64,000 nt of DNA from CAZAAW01 sp964483325 (GTDB lineage: Bacteria > Pseudomonadota > Alphaproteobacteria > Rhizobiales > Kaistiaceae), in the NCBI GenBank assembly GCA_964483325.1, contig CAZAAW010000004.1, forward strand, positions 91,105-155,104. The letters run 5' to 3'. Numbering within the stretch: the first letter of the stretch is position 1; every line of letters starts with the position of its first letter. Below the pieces are notes generated by a model. It was not told where the DNA came from and searched no databases. It saw only the letters and a list, made by a program, of their open reading frames with translations. This document shows, piece by piece, positions 1-7,458 of this stretch. Made by a program: the position numbers and the translations under genes.

Positions 1-367
1 GCTGATGCTGATCGTGCCCGCCACCGACATCCTCGCCATCGACGCCCGCATCGCGCCGCAGGATGTCGACCAGATCTTCGTCGGCCAGCGCGCCGTCCTG
101 CGCCTGACGGCCTTCAACCAGGCCGTGACCCCCGAGTTCAACGGCACGGTGACGCGCGTCTCGGCCGATCTCGTGGAGGACCCGAACGGCGCCTCCGCCT
201 ACTACCTCGTGCGCATCGCCCTCGATGCCTCAGCCGATCTCGGCCGGCTCAAGCTGGTGCCGGGCATGCCGGCGGAAGTACATGTCCAGACGGGAGAGCG
301 GACGGCGCTCTCCTACTTCGTCAAGCCGCTGACCGACCAGATCGCCCGCGCCTTCCAGGAGCAATAG
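1..367 (+). CDS. HlyD-family type I secretion membrane-fusion protein, C-terminal part
   Basis: Only the last 120 or so residues are in the window; the reading frame is open to the left edge, so the gene begins upstream. The visible part contains GQRAVLRLTAFNQAVTPEF followed by the beta-rich GTVTRVSADLV segment and ends LTDQIARAFQEQ. This is the pattern of the C-terminal beta-barrel and membrane-proximal region of periplasmic adaptors (HlyD, LapC, PrtE type) that link an inner-membrane ABC exporter to a TolC-like outer-membrane channel. Its usual partner, a type I secretion ABC ATPase, would lie to the left. It converges on zur, with only 7 bases between the two stops. The family call is from the conserved barrel motif; the secreted substrate is unknown. 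Confidence 0.8.
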   Translation, partial: LMLIVPATDILAIDARIAPQDVDQIFVGQRAVLRLTAFNQAVTPEFNGTVTRVSADLVEDPNGASAYYLVRIALDASADLGRLKLVPGMPAEVHVQTGERTALSYFVKPLTDQIARAFQEQ

Positions 368-374
368 ACGCCGA

Positions 375-806
375 TCAGGCGTCGGCCGGCACCTTGGTCT
401 GGCAGAGCCCGCACAGGCCGTGCATCTCGACATGCGCCTCCGACAGGCGGAAGGCGCTTTCCGTCGCCGACTTGCTGAGAGCCGGCGCGATACGCTTCAT
501 CGGGATCTCGGTGACGGTGCCGCACCGGTCGCAGATCGCGAAGGCGACCTCCTCGGCATGCGGTCCATGATCGCAGAAGAGATAGGCGTTCAGCGATTCG
601 ATGCGATGCACCAGGCGGAACTCGATCAGCTTCTCCAGCGCCCGGTAGACCTGCGGCGGCGCGCGCACGCCCTCGCCGGCTGTCTGGTCGAGGATCTGGT
701 AGGCGCTGAGCGGCTTTCCCGCCGCGCGCAGCACGCCCAGCACCGCCGTCTGGTTCTTGGTCAGCGTCGCGGTATGGGCGGAATGGTCGTGCATGACATT
801 GTCCAT
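375..806 (-). CDS. zur: Zur, zinc-responsive Fur-family repressor
   Basis: This 143-residue Fur-family protein has an N-terminal winged helix (LTKNQTAVLGVLRAAGKPLS, then VYRALEKLIEFRLVHRIES as recognition segment) and a C-terminal dimerisation and metal domain. The structural zinc cysteines are visible as CDRCG and HGLCGLC. The His-rich start HDHSAHTA is typical of alphaproteobacterial Zur. I chose ATG 806; ATG 794 is also possible, and an in-frame extension to 854 would reach towards the control region and looks unlikely. It is divergent from the znu genes, with a palindromic Zur box between them, so it probably represses znuCBA when zinc is sufficient and may autoregulate. Fur, Mur and Irr are less likely because of this neighbourhood. 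Confidence 0.93.
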   Translation of the reverse strand: MDNVMHDHSAHTATLTKNQTAVLGVLRAAGKPLSAYQILDQTAGEGVRAPPQVYRALEKLIEFRLVHRIESLNAYLFCDHGPHAEEVAFAICDRCGTVTEIPMKRIAPALSKSATESAFRLSEAHVEMHGLCGLCQTKVPADA

Positions 807-891
807 CTTCGCGCCGGAGCGGGCCGGCGGCGGATTTTCACAAGATAGCAGCAAAGCGCCGCGGCATGGAATCTTCCGGCTTGCCTTGCAC

Positions 892-904
892 GTTATGATA
901 TAAC
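892..904. promoter_or_regulatory. Zur box between zur and the znu operon
   Basis: The 13 bases GTTATGATATAAC form the inverted repeat GTTAT-gat-ATAAC. This matches the alphaproteobacterial Zur operator pattern (TGTTATAnTATAACA-like). It lies 86 bases before the zur ATG and 40 bases before the first ORF on the znu side, so one bound Zur dimer could control both directions. The surrounding 870-920 stretch is distinctly A+T-richer than the neighbouring genes. Confidence 0.85.
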
Positions 905-943
905 ATATTGTCGCCGACCCGCCCCTTCAATGAGACACGGCCC

Positions 944-1069
944 ATGCCATCCGGTGCGCCCGCCCGTCTTTCCGCCTTGCGCAGTTCCGCCCTCGACCGG
1001 CTGATCATTGCTGTCCTCGCCGCCGCCTGCCTGTGGGTCGCGACGGCCTGGGCGCTGGGATGGCTGTGA
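944..1069 (+). CDS. Small single-span membrane protein upstream of znuC (hypothetical)
   Basis: This ATG ORF encodes 41 residues: a basic N-terminal part (residues 1-18, including ARLSALRSS) and one predicted membrane helix at about residues 20-40 (LIIAVLAAACLWVATAWALG). Third positions are about 80 percent G or C, like real genes here. Its TGA (1067-1069) overlaps the proposed znuC start at 1060, which suggests translational coupling. It is the first ORF after the Zur box, so it would be made under zinc limitation. No recognised family. It could be a leader peptide or a small transporter subunit. It could also be a chance ORF. Confidence 0.45.
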   Translation: MPSGAPARLSALRSSALDRLIIAVLAAACLWVATAWALGWL

Positions 1070-1812
1070 CAATGGCCGCCGCCGTCGAACTGCACGACCT
1101 GACCGTCGCCTATCGCCGCCATGTGGCCGTCGCCGGCCTTTCCGGCTGCTTTGTCGCCGGTTCGCTGACGGCGCTGGTGGGGCCGAACGGCGCCGGCAAG
1201 TCGACGCTGCTGAAGGCCATCGTCGGCATGGTGCGGCCGCATGCCGGGCGGATCGGCCTGACCGGCATCAGGCGGGCCGACATCGCCTATCTGCCGCAGA
1301 TCAGCGATCTCGACCGCTCCTTTCCCATCTCCGTCCTCGATCTCGTCTCGCTCGGCGCCTGGCGACGCACCGGCCCGTTCAGGCGCGTCGGCCGCGCTGA
1401 TCTCGCCCGGGTCGAGGCGGCCATTGCCGAGGTCGGCCTCGCCGGCCTGGAGGACCGCGTCATCGGCACGCTCTCCGGCGGTCAGCTGCAGCGCGCCCTC
1501 TTCGCGCGGCTGCTGCTGCAGGATGCCGGCCTGCTCCTGCTCGACGAACCGTTCACGGCGATCGACCTGCGCACCCAGGCGGACCTCCTGCGGCTGATCG
1601 CTTCCTGGCACCGCGAAGGCCGGACCGTCATCGCCGCGCTGCACGATATCGACATCGTCCGCGAGCATTTCCCGCAGACGCTGCTTCTGGCGCGCGAGCC
1701 GGTCGCCTGGGGCGACACAACCCATGTCCTCACCAGCGCCAATCTGGTTGCGGCGCGTGAGCTCAGCGACGCCTTCGATGCGCCTGCGCTTCCAGAACGC
1801 CGGGCCGCCTGA
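1060..1812 (+). CDS. znuC: ZnuC, zinc ABC transporter ATPase
   Basis: This cytoplasmic ATPase of 250 residues energises high-affinity Zn(II) import. Walker A is GPNGAGKST (near residue 43), the Q-loop follows at AYLPQ, the signature is LSGGQLQRALFARL, and Walker B is LLLLDEPFTAID. The switch histidine is in AALHDID. I chose ATG 1060, which overlaps the stop of the small upstream ORF; ATG 1072 is an alternative that would remove four residues. The stop is 10 bases before znuB. The order ATPase, permease, binding protein and the adjacent Zur box make zinc, rather than manganese, the likely substrate. Confidence 0.95.
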   Translation: MAVTMAAAVELHDLTVAYRRHVAVAGLSGCFVAGSLTALVGPNGAGKSTLLKAIVGMVRPHAGRIGLTGIRRADIAYLPQISDLDRSFPISVLDLVSLGAWRRTGPFRRVGRADLARVEAAIAEVGLAGLEDRVIGTLSGGQLQRALFARLLLQDAGLLLLDEPFTAIDLRTQADLLRLIASWHREGRTVIAALHDIDIVREHFPQTLLLAREPVAWGDTTHVLTSANLVAARELSDAFDAPALPERRAA

Positions 1813-1822
1813 GTCCCCAAGC

Positions 1823-2692
1823 ATGAATGTCTATGACGTCCTGGTGGCGCCGTTCATCGACTACGGCTTCCTGCGCCGTGCCCTCGTCGGCTGCCTCGCC
1901 CTTGCCTTCGGCACCGGGCCGCTCGGCGTGATCCTCGTCCTGCGGCGCATGAGCCTCGTCGGCGATGCCATGTCGCATGCCATCCTGCCGGGCGTCGCCA
2001 TCGGCTTTCTCGCCGCCGGGCTGTCGCTCACGGCGATGATGCTGGGCGGGCTGGTGACCGGCCTCGCCGTGGCGCTGCTGGCCGGCCTGGTGGCGCGCGT
2101 CACGACGCAGCGCGAGGATGCCAGCTTCGCCGCCTTCTACCTCGTGTCGCTGGGCCTCGGCGTCCTGCTCGTGTCGGTGCGCGGCTCCAATATCGACCTC
2201 CTGCACATCCTGTTCGGCAATGTGCTGGCGCTCGACGATGCCTCGCTTCTCCTCACCACCGGTGTCGCCACGCTGACCATGGCCGGCCTGGCGCTCATCT
2301 ACCGGCCGCTGGTGGCGGAATGCCTCGACCCAGGCTTCCTGCGCGTCATGGGCGGCGGCGCCGCCGTCCACCTGGTCTTTCTGGCGCTTGTGGTCCTCAA
2401 TCTCGTCGGCGGCTTCCAGGCGCTCGGCACGCTGATGGTCGTCGGCCTGATGATGCTGCCCGCCGCCGCGGCGCGCTTCTGGTCCGAATCCGTCGCCGGA
2501 CAGATGCTGATCGCCGTTGCCGGCGGGATCATCGCCAGCATCGCCGGCCTCCTCGTCTCCTATCACTATGCGCTCCCCTCCTCCCCGGCGATCATCCTGG
2601 CCGCCGGGCTGATCTACCTCCTGTCGATCCTGTTCGGACGCCGCGGTGGACTTCTCGCCGGCGCCCTTGCGTCCCGTCGCCTCACCTACTGA
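1823..2692 (+). CDS. znuB: ZnuB, zinc ABC transporter permease
   Basis: This inner-membrane permease of the ABC-3 family has 289 residues. Seven to nine hydrophobic spans are visible, starting with FLRRALVGCLALAFGTGPLG, then the family motif RRMSLVGDAMSHAILPGVAI near residues 38-57, and ending in SSPAIILAAGLIYLLSILFG. ATG 1823 gives the conserved MNVYDVLVAPFIDYGF start. A longer in-frame extension back into znuC is a shadow. It is 10 bases after znuC and 11 bases before znuA, so the three genes are one transcript. Confidence 0.95.
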   Translation: MNVYDVLVAPFIDYGFLRRALVGCLALAFGTGPLGVILVLRRMSLVGDAMSHAILPGVAIGFLAAGLSLTAMMLGGLVTGLAVALLAGLVARVTTQREDASFAAFYLVSLGLGVLLVSVRGSNIDLLHILFGNVLALDDASLLLTTGVATLTMAGLALIYRPLVAECLDPGFLRVMGGGAAVHLVFLALVVLNLVGGFQALGTLMVVGLMMLPAAAARFWSESVAGQMLIAVAGGIIASIAGLLVSYHYALPSSPAIILAAGLIYLLSILFGRRGGLLAGALASRRLTY

Positions 2693-2703
2693 TCGGAGCC
2701 ACC

Positions 2704-3657
2704 ATGCTCACTCGCCGTACAGTTCTCGCCCTCGCGGCTCTCGCCGCCGCCATCCCCTTCGCCGCCGCGCGCGCCGACGATGCGCCGCTGAAGGTCGTCG
2801 CGACCTTCTCCATCCTCGCCGACATGACCAAGGTCATCGGCGGCGATGCCGTTGCCGTCACCACGCTGGTCGGCCCGGACGGCGATGCCCATGTCTACGA
2901 GCCGACTCCGGCCGACGCGCAGGCGCTTGCGGCGGCATCGCTGCTGGTCAGCAACGGGCTCGGCTTCGAAGCCTGGCTGCCGCGCCTCGTCGACGCCTCC
3001 GGCTTCGCCGGCAAGACGGTCGTCGCCTCGACCGGCGTCACGCCCCGCCCCTTTACCGAAGAGGAGGAGCATCACGAGCACGAGGCCGAAGCCAATCATG
3101 ATCATGCGGGACACGATCATGGCAGTGTCGACCCGCATGCCTGGCAGGACCTCGCCAATGGCGTGCTCTATGCCCGCACTATCGGCGCGGCGCTGGCCGC
3201 CGCCGACCCGGCCCATGCCGACGACTACAAGGCGCGGACCGAGACCTATGTCGCGCAGCTCGAGGCGCTCGACACGCAGGTCAAGGCCGCCTTTGCCACC
3301 ATCCCGCAGGACCGGCGCCGCGTCGTCACCACGCATGACGCGTTCGGCTATTTCGGCGCTGCCTACGGCATCGAGTTCATTGCCCCGGAAGGCATTTCCA
3401 CGGAAAGCGAGGCGTCCGCCGCCGACGTGGCGCGCATCATCGACCAGATAAAGGCCGAAGGGATTTCCGCTGCCTTCGTCGAGAACATCACCAATTCGCG
3501 GCTTCTGGAGCAGATCGCCAGGGAGACCGGCGCCAGCATCGGCGGCGCTCTCTATTCGGACGCCCTGTCGCCGGCCGATGGACCAGCGGCGACCTATGTG
3601 GCGATGTTCGAGTGGAACACCACCCAGCTTACCAAGGCGCTGGCGCCCAATAGCTGA
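2704..3657 (+). CDS. znuA: ZnuA, periplasmic zinc-binding protein
   Basis: This 317-residue binding protein delivers Zn(II) to ZnuBC in the periplasm. It has an N-terminal signal (MLTRRTVLALAALAAAIPFA, then AARA before the mature start). Candidate metal ligands are visible in DGDAHVYEPTPAD, VDPHAWQD, THDAFGYF and LYSDALSPADGP. Between the first two is a His/Glu-rich loop at about residues 120-140 (EEEEHHEHE, then NHDHAGHDHG), the mark of zinc-type cluster 9 binding proteins that sets them apart from Mn/Fe relatives. ATG 2704 follows ZnuB by 11 bases with GGAG upstream. It ends just before a strong hairpin terminator. Confidence 0.95.
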   Translation: MLTRRTVLALAALAAAIPFAAARADDAPLKVVATFSILADMTKVIGGDAVAVTTLVGPDGDAHVYEPTPADAQALAAASLLVSNGLGFEAWLPRLVDASGFAGKTVVASTGVTPRPFTEEEEHHEHEAEANHDHAGHDHGSVDPHAWQDLANGVLYARTIGAALAAADPAHADDYKARTETYVAQLEALDTQVKAAFATIPQDRRRVVTTHDAFGYFGAAYGIEFIAPEGISTESEASAADVARIIDQIKAEGISAAFVENITNSRLLEQIARETGASIGGALYSDALSPADGPAATYVAMFEWNTTQLTKALAPNS

Positions 3658-3676
3658 CTTTCTGCCGATCACTGAC

Positions 3677-3709
3677 GGGCGCCCGCCAGTCGGGCGCCCA
3701 TTTCTTTTC
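3677..3709 (+). terminator. Terminator after znuA
   Basis: The self-complementary octamer GGGCGCCC occurs at 3677-3684 and again at 3692-3699, so the two copies pair across the loop gccagtc-like spacer. They are followed by ATTTCTTTT, giving a T-rich tail. It sits 20 bases after the znuA stop and separates the zinc operon from the sugar operon. Confidence 0.8.
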
Positions 3710-3751
3710 AGCATTGGCCGAAAACCGCCGTTTTCCCCCTGATTGACGCGC

Positions 3752-3769
3752 AATGAAACCGGTTACATT
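3752..3769. promoter_or_regulatory. LacI-family operator in front of the sugar ABC operon
   Basis: The 18 bases AATGAAACCGGTTACATT are an almost perfect palindrome centred on CG: 16 of 18 positions are symmetric, with AACCGGTT at the core. This is the classic shape of LacI/GalR-family operators. It lies 54 bases upstream of the binding-protein start, and a LacI-type regulator is the fifth gene of the operon (8418), so it is the natural ligand for this site. The binding assignment is inference from context. Confidence 0.75.
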
Positions 3770-3822
3770 CTTCCCGTGCTTGGCCGCGAGGAGGAAGCGC
3801 CGGGCGCAAAGGGAGGAAGAAC

Positions 3823-4842
3823 ATGCTTCGTAAGGTTGCCTTGGCGGCCATCGTCGCCCTGTCGCTTGCGCCGGCCGCGCAGGCGCAGCAGAAATTCGTC
3901 ATCGGCCTCAGCAACGGCTTCGTCGGCTCCGAGTGGCGCACCCAGATGATCGAGGAGGCCCAGGCGGCCGCCGCGGCCTGGAAGGACAAAGGCGTCGATG
4001 TCGAGGTCGTCGTCCAGAGCGCCAATGTCGACGTGCAGGGCCAGATCGGCCAGGTGCGCAACTTCATCAGCCAGGGCGTCAACGCCATCATCATCAATCC
4101 GAACAGCCCGACGGCGTTCGATCCGGTCTTCGCCCAGGCCAAGGCGGCCGGCATCCTGGTGATCGCCACCGACGCGGAGGTGTCGTCGCCCGACGCCATC
4201 TATGTCGGCATCGACCAGAAGGCCTGGGCCATGGCCTCGGCCGAATGGCTGGCCAAGACGCTAGGCGGCAAGGGCAATGTCGTCGCCATCAACGGCATCG
4301 ACGGCAACCCGGCCAACACCATGCGCGTCGAAGGCTATCGTGAGGTCTTCGCCAAGTATCCCGACATCAAGCTTCTGAACGAGGCCAACGCCAACTGGGA
4401 CAATGCCCAGGGCCAGCAGACGATGCAGAACCTGCTCGCCACCTATCCCGACATCAACGGCGTCTGGGTGCAGGACGGCATGGCAGACGGCGCCTGGCGC
4501 GCCATTCTCGCCTCGCCGCAGAAGGACAAGATCGCCGCCACCGGCGAGATCCGCCGCGATTTCCTTGGCGCCTGGGCCGAGCAGCAGCTCAATTCCGGCG
4601 CCTCGGTCAACCCGCCCGGTGTCATGGCCAGCGCCCTCAATGTCGCCGTCTGGCGCCTGATGGGCAAGGAGTTCAAGGACGGCGTGTTCGGCGGCGTCTA
4701 CGGCAATGCCATCTACCTGCCGATCCCGTTCGTCGATAATACAAATCTTGCCGCCACGCTGGAGGCAGCTAAAGATAAGCCCGGCTACTGGTCGGTGACC
4801 TCGTCGTTGTCGATCGACGAAGCCGCCCAGTTCTTCAAGTAA
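3823..4842 (+). CDS. Sugar ABC transporter periplasmic binding protein (RbsB type)
   Basis: A 339-residue type I periplasmic binding protein. A Sec signal peptide covers about residues 1-21 (LRKVALAAIVALSLAPAAQA). The mature part begins QQKFVIGLSNGFVGSEWRTQ, the usual first strand and ligand loop of ribose/galactose-type binders. INGIDGNPANTMRVEGYREV and GVWVQDGMADGAWRAI correspond to the hinge and second domain. A very good ribosome site (GGGAGGAAG) precedes ATG 3823. It is the first gene of a complete importer operon. The exact sugar cannot be read from sequence; a sugar or polyol is likely, given the downstream Gfo/Idh/MocA dehydrogenase. Confidence 0.9.
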   Translation: MLRKVALAAIVALSLAPAAQAQQKFVIGLSNGFVGSEWRTQMIEEAQAAAAAWKDKGVDVEVVVQSANVDVQGQIGQVRNFISQGVNAIIINPNSPTAFDPVFAQAKAAGILVIATDAEVSSPDAIYVGIDQKAWAMASAEWLAKTLGGKGNVVAINGIDGNPANTMRVEGYREVFAKYPDIKLLNEANANWDNAQGQQTMQNLLATYPDINGVWVQDGMADGAWRAILASPQKDKIAATGEIRRDFLGAWAEQQLNSGASVNPPGVMASALNVAVWRLMGKEFKDGVFGGVYGNAIYLPIPFVDNTNLAATLEAAKDKPGYWSVTSSLSIDEAAQFFK

Positions 4843-4899
4843 GCGCGGCAGCGACCGCCGGTCTCTGGGGAGAGGTGCCGGGTCCGTGGCGCGGGCGCT

Positions 4900-4934
4900 A
4901 GACGGGGCTTGCCGCCTGACGGCAAGCCCCGTCT
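4900..4934 (+). repeat. Perfect 14-bp hairpin between binding-protein and ATPase genes
   Basis: AGACGGGGCTTGCC at 4900-4913 pairs without mismatch with GGCAAGCCCCGTCT at 4921-4934 around the 7-base loop GCCTGAC. There is no T-tract after it, so it is not a standard intrinsic terminator. In binding-protein-dependent operons such hairpins protect the 3' end of the binding-protein message and lower expression of the downstream membrane genes; that role here is inference. Confidence 0.8.
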
Positions 4935-4974
4935 AACAACCCCAGTCTGCTGTCGAGACTTGAGGAGAGCGCGG

Positions 4975-6495
4975 GTGGAGGCTGAACCGGGCATCCGGCT
5001 CGAAGCCAGCGGGCTGCAGAAGCGCTTCGGCGCCGTCGTCGCCCTCCATGACGGCCGGCTGCGCTTCGGCAAGGGCGAGATCCTCGCTCTGCTGGGCGCC
5101 AATGGCTGCGGCAAAAGCACGCTGTCGAAAATCCTCGCCGGCACCGTCCGGCTCGATGCTGGCACCATTCGGGTCGACGGGCAGGACGTTGCCATCCGCC
5201 GGCCGCGCGATGCCGAGGCGCTGGGCATCGGGCTCTTCTACCAGGAGCTCAGCCTCATTCCGCAGCTGACGGTTGAGGAGAACCTCTTTCTCGGCCATGA
5301 GCCGGCGCGGACCGGGATGGTCGACCGCCGGCGCCGCCGCCAGACGGCGGAGGCGCTGATCGCCCGCTTCGGCAGCGTCGCCGGCGCCGGCCTGACGCCG
5401 ACGGCGACAGTGGCGCGCCTCTCCCCCGACCAGCAGCAGATCGTCGAAATCCTCAAGGTGCTGGCGCGCCGGCCGCGCATTGCCATCATGGACGAACCGA
5501 CCGCCTCGCTCGACCGCAACCAGGTCGAGGCGTTCTTCGCCATCCTCAGGCAGCTGAAGGCCGACGGCGTCTCGACCATCCTCATCTCGCACCGCATGAA
5601 CGAGGTCTTCGCCATCGCCGACCGCATCACCGTGATGCGCAACGGCGCCACAGTCGCCGACCTCGTCACCGCCGAGACGGATCGCGACACGGTCGTCCGG
5701 CTGATGGTGGGGGAGACCTATCAGCGCGCCGGCGAACGGGAGAAGCCGCCGGTCGGCACCTGGACGGTTCCCCCCGTCCTGGAGGCCGCCAATCTCGCCG
5801 GCCCCCGGACGCATGACGTCTCCCTGGCGGTGCGGCCGGGAGAAATCCTCGGCCTCGGCGGCCTGCAGGGGCAGGGCCAGTCGCGGCTGCTGCGCGGACT
5901 GTTCGCGGCCGAGCCCTTCTCCGGCGGCACGATCCGGCTCGGCGGCCGCCCGGTCGCCCTGCGCAGCCCGCGCGAGGCGGTGCGGCAGGGGCTTGCCTAT
6001 GTTTCCGGCGACCGCGGCCGCGACGCCGCCCTGCACGGCCGCTCCATCTTCGAGAACGTCGCCTCGGCCGCCATCGTCAGCGAAGGCCGCACGATCGTCT
6101 CGCCGGCCCGGCTCAAGCCGCGGCTGCTGCCCTTCGCGCAGAGCCTCAACACGAAATTCGCCTCCTTCGACGCGGCGATCGGCACGCTGAGCGGCGGCAA
6201 CCAGCAGAAGGTGTTCATCGCCCGCTGGCTGGCGACGGCGCCCAAGGTGCTGCTCCTCGACGATCCCACCAAGGGGATCGACCTCGCCGCCAAGGCCGAT
6301 CTCTACCGGCTGATCCGCGATCTCGCCGACCGCGGCTGCGCCATCCTGTTCTATTCGTCCGAGGACAGCGAGCTGGTGGAGAATTGCGACCGCATCCTGG
6401 TCTTCCATGACGGCGCGGTAGCGGCCGAACTGCAGGGCGAGACGCTCGACGCGCTTCATCTCTACCGCGCCGCCTATGGCGAGGCAGCGGCATGA
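4975..6495 (+). CDS. Sugar ABC transporter ATPase, double-domain (RbsA/MglA type)
   Basis: 506 residues with two fused nucleotide-binding domains. Domain 1 has Walker A GANGCGKST and Walker B IAIMDEPTASLD, but a non-standard signature, LSPDQQQIVEIL. Domain 2 (from about residue 265) lacks a true Walker A (GLQGQGQSRLL instead), as usual in this family. It has signature LSGGNQQKVFIARW and Walker B VLLLDDPTKGID, in which the usual catalytic Glu is Asp. The GTG start at 4975 is chosen because GAGGAG lies 7 bases upstream; an ATG at 4909 would start inside the hairpin region. The stop overlaps the next gene by 4 bases (ATGA). Confidence 0.92.
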   Translation: MEAEPGIRLEASGLQKRFGAVVALHDGRLRFGKGEILALLGANGCGKSTLSKILAGTVRLDAGTIRVDGQDVAIRRPRDAEALGIGLFYQELSLIPQLTVEENLFLGHEPARTGMVDRRRRRQTAEALIARFGSVAGAGLTPTATVARLSPDQQQIVEILKVLARRPRIAIMDEPTASLDRNQVEAFFAILRQLKADGVSTILISHRMNEVFAIADRITVMRNGATVADLVTAETDRDTVVRLMVGETYQRAGEREKPPVGTWTVPPVLEAANLAGPRTHDVSLAVRPGEILGLGGLQGQGQSRLLRGLFAAEPFSGGTIRLGGRPVALRSPREAVRQGLAYVSGDRGRDAALHGRSIFENVASAAIVSEGRTIVSPARLKPRLLPFAQSLNTKFASFDAAIGTLSGGNQQKVFIARWLATAPKVLLLDDPTKGIDLAAKADLYRLIRDLADRGCAILFYSSEDSELVENCDRILVFHDGAVAAELQGETLDALHLYRAAYGEAAA

Positions 6496-7454
6496 GCGGC
6501 GCCCTCAACGGCCTCATGGCGACGCTGCGGCAGCAGCCCTGGCTGGTGACGCTTGTCGCCCTCATCGTGCTGGTGGCGATCAATGTCTCCCTGCAGCCCA
6601 ACCTGCTGACGCCGCGGGTACTGCAGCTCAACCTCACCACCTTCCTGCCGCTGATCCTGGTCGCCATCGGCCAGACCTATGTCATCCTCGCCGGCGACAT
6701 CGACCTGTCGGTCGGCAGCATCACCGCCCTCGTCAATGTCACTACCGTCAGCGTCATTGCGGCGCTCGGCGGCGACGGAACCGCGGTGCTGGCCGGGCTG
6801 GCGGCCGGCGTGCTGGTCGGCCTCGCCTGCGGCGCCTTCAACGGCATCTGCGCCGCACTGCTGCGGCTGCAGCCGATCGTCACCACCTTCGCCACCGGCA
6901 TCGTCTTTGCCGGCCTTGCCCTGTGGGTACTGCCGCGCGCCGGCCTGCCGGTGCCGCCGGTCTACTGGCAGGTCTATGGCGGTATGCTTCTCGGCGTCCC
7001 GGTCGTCCTGTGGATCCTGATCGTCGCGGTGCTTTTCGTCCTGGCGCTCGGCCGGCGGCCGTTCCAGGTCCACCTCGCCGCCGTCGGCGGGCGACGGCAG
7101 GCTGCCTTCCAGACCGGACTGCCGGTCGCCCGCATCCGCATCAAGGCCTACATGCTGGCCGGCCTCTTCGCGGCGCTCGCCGGCCTCTGCCTGACCGGCG
7201 AGACGGCGAGCGGCGATCCGCTGCTCGGCGGCTCGCTGGCCCTCTCCTCGATCTCCGCCGTCGTTCTCGGCGGCACGGCGCTGGCCGGTGGCTTCGGCGG
7301 CCCCATCGGATCGATCCTCGGAGCGCTGGTCATCCAGATCATCCCCAACGTAATCTTCTTCGCCGGCGTCTCGTTCCAGTATCAGTCGGTGGTGCGCGGC
7401 CTGATCATCCTCGCGGCCCTTGCCGGCGGCGTTCTCCTTGCAAGGCGCAACTGA
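6492..7454 (+). CDS. Sugar ABC transporter permease 1 (RbsC type)
   Basis: This 320-residue inner-membrane permease of the branched sugar (BPD_transp_2) family has eight to ten hydrophobic spans, including WLVTLVALIVLVAINVSLQP near the start. The family motif GDIDLSVGSITALVNV is near residues 73-88, and AVVLGGTALAGGFGGPIGSI is near the C-terminus. Start ATG 6492 overlaps the ATPase stop, indicating translational coupling. It is followed after 4 bases by a second, different permease, so the channel is probably a heterodimer rather than the RbsC homodimer. Confidence 0.92.
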   Translation: MSGALNGLMATLRQQPWLVTLVALIVLVAINVSLQPNLLTPRVLQLNLTTFLPLILVAIGQTYVILAGDIDLSVGSITALVNVTTVSVIAALGGDGTAVLAGLAAGVLVGLACGAFNGICAALLRLQPIVTTFATGIVFAGLALWVLPRAGLPVPPVYWQVYGGMLLGVPVVLWILIVAVLFVLALGRRPFQVHLAAVGGRRQAAFQTGLPVARIRIKAYMLAGLFAALAGLCLTGETASGDPLLGGSLALSSISAVVLGGTALAGGFGGPIGSILGALVIQIIPNVIFFAGVSFQYQSVVRGLIILAALAGGVLLARRN

Positions 7455-7458
7455 AGCG

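Noticed and set aside
838..1824. Minus-strand open frame opposite znuC
   Set aside because: No family features; znuC on the plus strand is unambiguous, and the Zur box would lie inside this frame.
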